Shown here: one piece after another, positions 1 to 5,900 of the stretch
Numbering within the stretch: position 1 is the stretch's first letter
Layout: each line of letters begins with the position of its first letter
Source of the DNA: a bacterium
GTDB lineage: Bacteria; ARS69
Direction: 5' to 3'
Assembly: GCA_025774865.1 (NCBI GenBank)
Contig: JALGZO010000508.1
Location: 1 to 6,733 of the forward strand
Length of the DNA stretch: 6,733 nt
Notes under the pieces: model-generated
What the model was told of the DNA's origin: nothing
What the model saw: only the letters and a program-made list of their open reading frames with translations
Database searches by the model: none
Position numbers and translations under genes: made by a program

Positions 1-452
1 GGGGACTCGTCGTCAACCGCCGCACCGACCTCACGTACGGCGAGCTTCTCGATGATCTCCCCTTTCCCGCCGCCTCGGAAGGAGCGGTTTTCTGGGGTGG
101 GCCGTGCGAGCCGTCCCGCATGCAGGTGCTCCACCGCCTGCGGCGCGAGCTTCCGCACGAGATGGAGATCTGTCGCGAGATCCGTCTCGGCATCGACGCG
201 GATACGTTCCGCGACGTCGTCGCGCATTCGCTCCTTCCGGGCGAGGCGCTCCACGCATACGTCGGTCATGCGGGTTGGGGCGCGGGGCAGCTCGCGGCGG
301 AGCTCGAACTCGGATCCTGGATCACGTGCTCCGCGGAGCCCGACATCGTGTTCGACACGCCGCCCGACGAGATCTGGGACTCGGTACTCAAATCCCTCGG
401 ATCCCCTTATTCGCGACTCACGTCGATGCCAGTCGACCCGCGAGTGAACTGA
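1..452 (+). CDS. YqgE/AlgH (UPF0301) family protein, 5'-truncated
   Basis: This is the 3' part of a UPF0301 (YqgE/AlgH, DUF179) gene. The reading frame begins at position 3 and ends at the TGA at 450-452, giving 149 visible residues; family members are usually about 180-190, so roughly 30-40 N-terminal residues lie outside the window. Family hallmarks are visible: GLVVNRR at the start (family GxVxNRP, with Arg for the usual Pro), the central WGGP, and the C-terminal block YVGHAGWGAGQLAAEL followed by GSWI. The protein ends soon after LTSMP, as in E. coli YqgE, so the C-terminus looks intact. The family is a small cytoplasmic protein of poorly defined biochemical role; AlgH was named for an alginate-regulation phenotype in Pseudomonas, but a general regulatory function is not established. 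Its stop overlaps the probable start of the lysine-2-oxoglutarate reductase gene, suggesting cotranscription and translational coupling. Family assignment is firm; function is not. Confidence 0.93.
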   Translation, partial: GLVVNRRTDLTYGELLDDLPFPAASEGAVFWGGPCEPSRMQVLHRLRRELPHEMEICREIRLGIDADTFRDVVAHSLLPGEALHAYVGHAGWGAGQLAAELELGSWITCSAEPDIVFDTPPDEIWDSVLKSLGSPYSRLTSMPVDPRVN

Positions 453-1795
453 CGCCGGAGTCGAAGCCGCTGAACGTCGTCGGAATCCGCCGCGAAGACA
501 AAGGCGAGTGGGAGCGCCGGACGCCGCTCGTGCCGGACGACGTCACCCGGCTCGTGCGACATCACGGCCTCGAAGTGCACGTGCAGCGATCCGACCGGCG
601 CTGCTTTCGTGACCAGGACTTCGCGGCCGCCGGGGCCGAGCTCGTCGACGACCTTTCTGACGCCGGCGTGATCCTCGGGGTGAAGGAGATTCCCGAGGGA
701 CTCCTCGAGTCGGGCAAGACGTACATGTTCTTTTCCCACACGACAAAGGGCCAACCTCACAACATGCCGATGCTCAGCCGACTGCTCGAGCTGGGCTGCA
801 CTCTTCTGGATTACGAGCTCGTGGAGAACGACGAAGGCGTGCGGACCATCGCCTTCGGACGCTACGCCGGACTTGCGGGCGCGATCGATACGCTGTGGGC
901 CCTCGGGCGTCGTCTCCAGGCGGAGGGTATCGAGACACCGCTGGCGCGCGTCCGCCCCGCTTGGCAGTACGAGGAGCTGGGGGCCGCCAGGAACGCGATC
1001 GGGGACGTATCGCAGGAGATCGCGAAGGGTGGGCTCCCCGCCGCCGTTTCTCCCCTCGCCTTCGGGGTGACCGGCGCGGGAGGAAAGGTGTCGAGCGGCG
1101 CGCTCGAGATCCTGGACCTCCTGCCGTCGCGCCGGGTGGATCCCGACGACCTGGAAGCCTTCTACGCCCGCCCCGCCGGCACGAACGAGATCGCGATCGT
1201 GAGCTACGGACCGGAGCATCTCGTCGAGCCCGTCGCGAACGGAGCGAACTACGACTGGGACGAGTACCTGAACCACCCGGATCGCTACCGCTCGCAGTTC
1301 GCTCCGCACCTCGGGCGCCTCGTCGCTCTCGTGCACGGGATCCTCTGGAAGGAAGGATTCCCGAAGTTCATCCTTCGCCGCGACCTGGCGGCGCTCTGGC
1401 GGGACGGGCGCACTCCCTCCCTTCGGGTGATCACCGACATCACCTGTGACGTCGGCGGATCGAACGAGAGCCTCCTGCGCGTCACCGACCCAGGAGATCC
1501 AGCGTACCTCTACGACCCCGCGACCGGACGCGCGATCGACGGCTGGACCGGGCCCGGACCGATGGTCCTGCCCGTCGACATCTTCCCCGCCGAGCTCCCG
1601 AAGGACGCATCGCAGCATTTCAGCGAGGTCCTCGCCCCGCTCGTTCCGGCGCTCGCCGGAAGCGACCCCTATCCGGCGGAGCTTCGGCGGAGCATCATCG
1701 TACGAGGTGGGGAGCTCCTCACCCCGTGGCGGGAAGAACTCGCCAACCCGCTCCGCATGCACGGACGCGCTCCCACGGACGAGGCGAAGCCATGA
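449..1795 (+). CDS. Lysine-2-oxoglutarate reductase (saccharopine-forming), stand-alone LKR
   Basis: Expected reaction: L-lysine + 2-oxoglutarate + NAD(P)H gives saccharopine, in the cytoplasm. From a start at 449 the protein has 448 residues, close to the LKR half of animal AASS, which it resembles throughout. The N-terminal AlaDH/PNT-like domain carries IRRED (13-17) and WERRTPLVP (21-29). Further AASS-like blocks are ILGVKEIPE, FFSHTTK (94-100), LLDYELVENDEGVR, FGRYAGLAGAIDTLW, a nucleotide-binding-like GVTGAGGKVSSGA (206-218), ITDITCDVGGSNE (328-340) and VDIFPAELPKDAS. These match AASS better than yeast Lys1, which is shorter and lacks the RRED..WERR form. The start is uncertain. No in-frame ATG, GTG or TTG lies between GTG 326 and the conserved N-terminus; CTG 449 overlaps the AlgH stop (CTGA) and gives the expected length, but has no clear Shine-Dalgarno site. 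The stop overlaps the SDH start (ATGA). Cofactor preference cannot be read from sequence. Function is firm, start about 0.5. Confidence 0.9.
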   Translation: MTPESKPLNVVGIRREDKGEWERRTPLVPDDVTRLVRHHGLEVHVQRSDRRCFRDQDFAAAGAELVDDLSDAGVILGVKEIPEGLLESGKTYMFFSHTTKGQPHNMPMLSRLLELGCTLLDYELVENDEGVRTIAFGRYAGLAGAIDTLWALGRRLQAEGIETPLARVRPAWQYEELGAARNAIGDVSQEIAKGGLPAAVSPLAFGVTGAGGKVSSGALEILDLLPSRRVDPDDLEAFYARPAGTNEIAIVSYGPEHLVEPVANGANYDWDEYLNHPDRYRSQFAPHLGRLVALVHGILWKEGFPKFILRRDLAALWRDGRTPSLRVITDITCDVGGSNESLLRVTDPGDPAYLYDPATGRAIDGWTGPGPMVLPVDIFPAELPKDASQHFSEVLAPLVPALAGSDPYPAELRRSIIVRGGELLTPWREELANPLRMHGRAPTDEAKP

Positions 1796-3117
1796 AGACC
1801 GTCGTCGTGTTCGGCTCCGGAAGAGTCGCCAACCCCGCGATCCGGACGCTGCTCCAGACCGGGCATGCGGTCGTCGTCGCGACCGATCAACCGGAGGCCG
1901 CGGGCACGATGATCGATGGGCATCCGCATGGCGAGGTCGTCGAAATCGATGCGACGAACACGTCGCACGTGCGCGACGCCGTGCGCCGCGCCGAGGCCGT
2001 GGTGAGCCTCCTGCCCGTCAGCTTCCACGTCCGCGTGGCCGAAGCGTGCGTCGCGGAACGCCGCCCGTTCGTGACGACGTCCTACGTCTCGGATGAGATG
2101 CGCGCGCTCCACGCCGAAGCGAAACGAGCGGATGTGCTGCTCCTCAACGAGGTCGGCGCGGACCCGGGAATCGATCACATGCTCGTGTCGCGCGCGATCC
2201 ATCGGCTGCAAGGCGGGGGCGCCCACGTCGTCGGAGTCCGATCCGTGTGCGGCGGCATCCCCGCCCCCGAATCAGCCGACAATCCCTTCCGCTACAAGCT
2301 GTCCTGGACCCCGCGCGGGGTGGTCGGTGCCGGCAGGCGTCCGGCCCGCTTTCGCCGCGACTGGGAGATCGTACACGTCGGACCGTACGAGGCCTTCGAC
2401 CATGCGGCCCCCCTCGTGATCGACGACCTCGGCTCGCTCGAGTTTTATCCGAACGGGGACTCTCTGCGCTTCGAGGACGCGTACCGGCTGTTCGAGCCCC
2501 GCACGATGTTCCGGGGCTCGCTCCGTTGGCCGGGGTGGTGCGAAACGTGGTCGGCGCTCTGCCGGATGGGATGGGCGGACCCGGCCCCGGACGCCTCTCT
2601 TCCCGGATCCACCTTCGCAGATGCGGCGCGGCGCGGCGCCGGCGCCTTCGACGGCGCGTCCGCGCGACCGGCCGTCGCCCGGGCGCTGAGACTCCCGGTC
2701 GACCATGCCGTGGTGGAGCGGCTGGCCTGGCTCGGATTGTTCGAGGAACGCCGGGTGCCCGCCGGCGCGCGCAGCCGGGCGGATCTGCTCATCGACCGAA
2801 TGGAAGAGAAGATGCGCTACGGCCCGGGGGAGCGGGACGTCGTCGTGCTGGACCACGAGATCGAGTTCGAGACCGCGGACGGACGGCCGGGGCGATTCCG
2901 CGGGTCCCTGACCGAATACGGCGAGCCGGACGGGGACACGGGGATGTCGCGTCTCGTCGGTCTCCCGGCGGCGTTCACGGCCCGCCGCATCGTGGACGGG
3001 ACGATTCATGACTCGGGAGTTCGGATCCCGACCCGCCCCGGCATCTATGAACCGATTCTCGCGGATCTGGAGGCCGCCGGCGTGACGGAGTTCGTGCACG
3101 ACCCCGGGCGGGGGTGA
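1792..3117 (+). CDS. Saccharopine dehydrogenase (L-glutamate-forming), Lys9/AASS-SDH type
   Basis: Expected reaction: saccharopine + NAD(P)+ + water gives L-glutamate and alpha-aminoadipate semialdehyde, in the cytoplasm. The 441-residue length is typical of a free-standing Lys9-type enzyme. An N-terminal Rossmann fold starts at VVVFGSGRVA (GSGRVA at 8-13), followed by VVSLLP (70-75). The family's catalytic/substrate region contains EVGADPGIDHM (120-130), CGGIPAPE (153-160), NPFRYK (164-169) and SW (171-172), all shared with AASS. The C-terminal part (MRYGPGERD, GLPAAFTARRIVDG, IYEPILADLEAAGV) also follows AASS closely. ATG 1792 is chosen because it overlaps the LKR stop in ATGA and has a GAGG Shine-Dalgarno-like sequence at 1781-1784; an upstream GTG at 1726 would only read through LKR coding sequence. 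Coupled expression with LKR is likely and would supply both halves of the saccharopine pathway. The pathway direction (lysine degradation versus fungal-type synthesis) is not fixed by sequence; degradation is the likelier use for an AASS-like pair. Confidence 0.95.
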   Translation: MKTVVVFGSGRVANPAIRTLLQTGHAVVVATDQPEAAGTMIDGHPHGEVVEIDATNTSHVRDAVRRAEAVVSLLPVSFHVRVAEACVAERRPFVTTSYVSDEMRALHAEAKRADVLLLNEVGADPGIDHMLVSRAIHRLQGGGAHVVGVRSVCGGIPAPESADNPFRYKLSWTPRGVVGAGRRPARFRRDWEIVHVGPYEAFDHAAPLVIDDLGSLEFYPNGDSLRFEDAYRLFEPRTMFRGSLRWPGWCETWSALCRMGWADPAPDASLPGSTFADAARRGAGAFDGASARPAVARALRLPVDHAVVERLAWLGLFEERRVPAGARSRADLLIDRMEEKMRYGPGERDVVVLDHEIEFETADGRPGRFRGSLTEYGEPDGDTGMSRLVGLPAAFTARRIVDGTIHDSGVRIPTRPGIYEPILADLEAAGVTEFVHDPGRG

Positions 3118-3155
3118 TCGGGAGCTCTGGACTCGCCACGGTTTCTTCCGTTCTC

Positions 3156-3186
3156 TTGAACACCCCCCCGGGATTGATGCTAGAAT
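3156..3186 (+). promoter_or_regulatory. Probable sigma70-type promoter for the phosphoesterase gene
   Basis: An extended -10 element, TGC-TAGAAT, lies at 3178-3186 and matches TGnTATAAT at all but one -10 position. A TTGAAC at 3156-3161 is a 4/6 match to TTGACA, with a 19-bp spacer, long but tolerated with an extended -10. Initiation near 3193 would give a leader of about 55 nt before TTG 3249. A short inverted repeat, GCTAG (3179-3183) and CTAGC (3193-3197), overlaps the -10 and the expected start point and could be an operator, though 5-bp arms can arise by chance. The AT-rich -10 stands out in otherwise GC-rich sequence. Confidence 0.55.
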
Positions 3187-3234
3187 TACGGGCTAGCATC
3201 CTGGAAGTGGTCTCAAGTGTGGGCCCGTGCTCTC

Positions 3235-3239
3235 GGGAG
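3235..3239 (+). promoter_or_regulatory. Shine-Dalgarno site supporting the TTG 3249 start
   Basis: GGGAG lies 9 nt before TTG 3249, the codon that puts a canonical signal peptide at the very N-terminus. It decides this start over GTG 3114, ATG 3177 and GTG 3219 in the same frame, which would bury the signal peptide behind extra residues. CCCG at 3224-3227 could pair with CGGG at 3234-3237 and partly mask the site; this is speculative. Confidence 0.55.
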
Positions 3240-3248
3240 TGCCAATCC

Positions 3249-5633
3249 TTGCGCATATTCCTAGCCGCGTGCCTCTTTGCGTTGGTCGCATCCCCGGCGC
3301 ACGCCGAGCGGTTCGTTTACGAGCCCACGTCCGACTTCGATGACGGTCAGCTGGTCAACGGCACTTTCTGGGACTACGGTTCCCAGGAGTGGGCCGAGTT
3401 CCTTCTCTACTTGCGCCTGGGACGAGAAGGAGCCCAAACCTACGACAACTCCCTCCCGTTCGCCGTGCCCGACGTCTCGGAGGGCCAGACGCTCGCCGAC
3501 GTTCGCCTGCGCCTGAACCAGCAGGGCGGCATCATCACGTCCGAGCTCAACGTGGTGATCTCGGCCGCGCTCGACCTCGACCCGCTGGCCACGCCGGCGC
3601 TGAACGGCGAACGGTTCGCCCTCCCCCGCACGAACGCCACGGTCTCCTGGAACATCACGGCGGCCTGGGACTCTTCGAGCCAGCGCATCGCGAAGTGGGA
3701 GGAAACGCCGGATCTGTCGCCGATCCTCAACGAGCTCGCCGCTCAACCCGGCTGGGACGCGAGCCCGAAGGTCGCGTGCTTCTTCCTGGAGGGCGACAAC
3801 GTGACCGGCGAGAACGTCGTTCGCTACGACGACACGCACGGCCCCTACTGGGACGGCGGCAATCCGGGGATCCGGCCGGCCCGGCTCATCGTCTCGGAGA
3901 GCTTCCGCGACGCCTTCTGGGGCAAGGAGCTCCTTTGCCGGCCGAAGCCCTGGGCGATGGAGCTCAACGTGATCCCCCACGAGGACACCGATGCGTACGT
4001 CGAATGGGGCACCGACGGGGTGTCCTTCCCGAACGCCTCGGCTCCCGTGCAGATCGCGGGCGGATCGGCGCACCACTTCGTCATGAGCGGTCTGAGCCCC
4101 GACACGCGCTACTACTACCGGTTGCAGAACCGCCCGCAGGGCGGCCCCGCGTACGAAGCCGGTCCAACCCACTCGTTTCTCACCCTTCCGCTCACGGGGA
4201 GCGAGTCGCGCCTCTGCGTGACCACGGACATTCACGTCACGAACACGACGGTCCTCGGACTCCAGACCCACCTCGACCAGCTACGGACGAGTCTGGACTC
4301 CATGGCGGCCTTCCAGCCGCAGGGGTACCACGTGTGGCTCGACCTCGGAGACCTCGTGGTGATGCGGGCCCAACGGCTGGTCTTCGACGGCGTGGAGGCG
4401 GAGCAGCGCTACCGCCAGGCCCGCGAGTGGATCGAGTCCATCGGACACTCCCTGCCGTTCATTCAGGCGCGCGGCAACCACGAGGAAGTGAACGGGTGGG
4501 ACTATGACGACAGCCCGGACAACATCACGATCTGGTCCGGGAAGAACCTGCTCAAGTACTTCCCGCCCCCGATGCCCGACGAGTACTACTCCGGCAACGT
4601 CAACCCGTTTCCGGACCTCGGCCTACCGGGCAACTACTTCTCGATGCGCCTGGGCAACGTGTCCCTGCGGGGGCTCGACCCGTACCTGTATTCGACCACC
4701 CGTCCCCACAACGCGCACAATCAACTCGGCGGCTCGAAGAACGGCTGGGACTGGGAGCTGGGAGACGACCAGTATCTCTGGCTGTACGACGACCTCGTCC
4801 AGAACCCCGGGATGTACAACGTCGTGTCCATGCACCATCTGACGTCCTGCTACGACCTGGCCGGCTACTGGTACGGTCGTGGTGGCATCGAGGTCGTCGA
4901 CTACGACATCTCCAACCGCCCGACGTTCGAGTGGGGCGGGGCCGATTCGTCAGGTACCGTGGTGATCGGCACCGAACGGCCGGGTTACGTTCACGGCGCC
5001 GTCCACGACATGCTCGTCGCGGCCGGCAATCAAGCCGTCCTCACGGGCCACGACCACTTCTACGCGCGCCAGCAGCTCGACGGGATGTTCTACGCCACCC
5101 TGCCCAAGCCGAACGACACGGGGGAGCACACCGGGGATCTCTGGGGCTTCCGCAACGCCTGCTTCTACCCCCCTCCCGTCACGCTTCCGCTGGAGAACTC
5201 GGGGTTTCTCTCGATCGTCGCCGACAACTCCGCCGCGACGTTCGAGTACATCCAGATGTACCCCACCGAGGGACAGGGCACCGTTCGTGACAGCTTCACG
5301 CTGTTGCCACCGGTTCCCACGGACGCCGGCGTCACGGACGCGGCCAATGTGCGAAGCGTCGCGATCCGTTCGGTCTCCCCGAACCCCGCGCGCTCGTCGT
5401 CACAGGTCGAATACGAGATCGCGCGCCGCGGACCGGTCCGGCTCTCCGTGTACGATGCCGGCGGCCGCCTGGTACGTCGCCTCGTCGACGACGATCTCGC
5501 CCCGGGGATTCACCGCGCTCGCTGGGACGGTCGCGATCGTCACGGCGAGCGGGTAGCCGCAGGCGTGTACTTTGCCAAGCTCGTGACGTCGCGGGATCGC
5601 ACCGACTCGGTGAAGATGATCGTTCTGAGGTAG
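3249..5633 (+). CDS. Secreted calcineurin-like metallophosphoesterase with FlgD-like C-terminal domain
   Basis: From TTG 3249 the protein has 794 residues. Residues 1-19 are a Sec signal peptide (Arg, hydrophobic core, cleavage after AHA-19). Residues about 20-225 form a beta-rich region resembling secreted carbohydrate-binding-like/DNRLRE-type modules, including VSWNITAAW and PGWDASPKVACFFLEG. Residues about 230-314 resemble the Fn3-like N-domain of purple acid phosphatases (VEWGTDG, GLSPDTRYYYRL). Residues about 320-660 are the catalytic domain, with all five motifs: D327-I-H329, GD368, GN410-H411-E412, H529-H530 and GH601-D-H603, so a dinuclear metal centre should form. Motif I is DxH and motif II is GDLV without the PAP tyrosine, so a generic metallophosphoesterase is likelier than a true purple acid phosphatase. 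Residues about 705-794 (SPNP at 710-713 to KMIVLR) are a FlgD-like/T9SS-type-A-like domain, implying surface attachment or secretion. The substrate is not predictable. The gene appears to have its own promoter. Confidence 0.9.
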   Translation: MRIFLAACLFALVASPAHAERFVYEPTSDFDDGQLVNGTFWDYGSQEWAEFLLYLRLGREGAQTYDNSLPFAVPDVSEGQTLADVRLRLNQQGGIITSELNVVISAALDLDPLATPALNGERFALPRTNATVSWNITAAWDSSSQRIAKWEETPDLSPILNELAAQPGWDASPKVACFFLEGDNVTGENVVRYDDTHGPYWDGGNPGIRPARLIVSESFRDAFWGKELLCRPKPWAMELNVIPHEDTDAYVEWGTDGVSFPNASAPVQIAGGSAHHFVMSGLSPDTRYYYRLQNRPQGGPAYEAGPTHSFLTLPLTGSESRLCVTTDIHVTNTTVLGLQTHLDQLRTSLDSMAAFQPQGYHVWLDLGDLVVMRAQRLVFDGVEAEQRYRQAREWIESIGHSLPFIQARGNHEEVNGWDYDDSPDNITIWSGKNLLKYFPPPMPDEYYSGNVNPFPDLGLPGNYFSMRLGNVSLRGLDPYLYSTTRPHNAHNQLGGSKNGWDWELGDDQYLWLYDDLVQNPGMYNVVSMHHLTSCYDLAGYWYGRGGIEVVDYDISNRPTFEWGGADSSGTVVIGTERPGYVHGAVHDMLVAAGNQAVLTGHDHFYARQQLDGMFYATLPKPNDTGEHTGDLWGFRNACFYPPPVTLPLENSGFLSIVADNSAATFEYIQMYPTEGQGTVRDSFTLLPPVPTDAGVTDAANVRSVAIRSVSPNPARSSSQVEYEIARRGPVRLSVYDAGGRLVRRLVDDDLAPGIHRARWDGRDRHGERVAAGVYFAKLVTSRDRTDSVKMIVLR

Positions 5634-5643
5634 GGAGACCGAC

Positions 5644-5777
5644 GGAGAGCCGAGGTCCGGGAGTCCTCTCCCCGCGAGATACGTTGCCCGGTCCCTTTCG
5701 GGCTCAATGCAATCCCGTCTTGAGGGTGGGCCCGGTCAACAACTCGCGTTGAGAGGACTCCCGGACCTCGGCTCTCC
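5644..5777. repeat. 134-nt element with perfect 27-bp terminal inverted repeats
   Basis: The left arm (5644-5670, beginning GGAGAGCCGAGG) is the exact reverse complement of the right arm (5751-5777), all 27 positions matching. Pairing continues inward: CGCGAG (5673-5678) with CTCGCG (5743-5748), GTTG (5683-5686) with CAAC (5737-5740), CCGG (5688-5691) with CCGG (5732-5735), CCC (5693-5695) with GGG (5728-5730), and CTCAA (5703-5707) with TTGAG (5720-5724), leaving a 12-nt apical loop. The whole element can thus fold into one long imperfect hairpin of about 49 bp. It starts 10 nt after the phosphoesterase stop. There is no T-tract after it, so it is not a standard intrinsic terminator, and I see no clear target-site duplication. 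It could be a MITE-like element, a structured RNA or a 3'-end processing hairpin. The inverted repeat is certain; its nature is open. Confidence 0.95.
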
Positions 5778-5843
5778 AGCGGATTCGGAGCAGGGCGTCG
5801 AGATCCCGATCCCGGGAACTCCGTTTCTCCGCCGGGCCACCCC

Positions 5844-5873
5844 TTGACACTTGCGTGCCCTTCCGGCATCCAT
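5844..5873 (+). promoter_or_regulatory. Probable promoter for the mrp-like gene
   Basis: A perfect -35 hexamer, TTGACA, lies at 5844-5849. At 17-18 bp spacing the sequence is CATCCAT (5867-5873), a weak -10 with only partial agreement to TATAAT. Initiation near 5880 would leave a leader of about 20 nt before ATG 5901. The strong -35, correct spacing and location directly upstream of a gene support it; the weak -10 lowers confidence. Confidence 0.45.
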
Positions 5874-5900
5874 GGACGGCCACGATCATCCAGGAGTCTC

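Noticed and set aside
104-448. N-terminal extension of the LKR reading frame back to GTG 104
   Set aside because: It overlaps the well-supported AlgH coding frame, its residues are Arg-rich in the way typical of out-of-frame GC-rich reading, and it has no similarity to LKR N-termini.
407-1762. 451-codon open frame on the minus strand opposite LKR
   Set aside because: Antisense shadow of the LKR gene: the sense strand has clear full-length homology motifs, while the antisense product shows no recognisable domain and is typical of GC-rich codon bias.
3118-3155. Terminator after the saccharopine dehydrogenase gene
   Set aside because: No stem-loop with a following T-tract is visible; transcription may read into the phosphoesterase gene or end by Rho.
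3261-4271. 336-codon minus-strand open frame opposite the phosphoesterase N-terminus
   Set aside because: No recognisable motif, Arg/Val/Glu-rich shadow composition, and no start signals; the sense strand encodes a signal peptide and folded domains.
5644-5777. Inverted repeat read as a Rho-independent terminator
   Set aside because: The stem is far longer than usual and no T-rich tract follows the right arm (it continues AGCGGATTCGG), so a standard intrinsic terminator is not supported.
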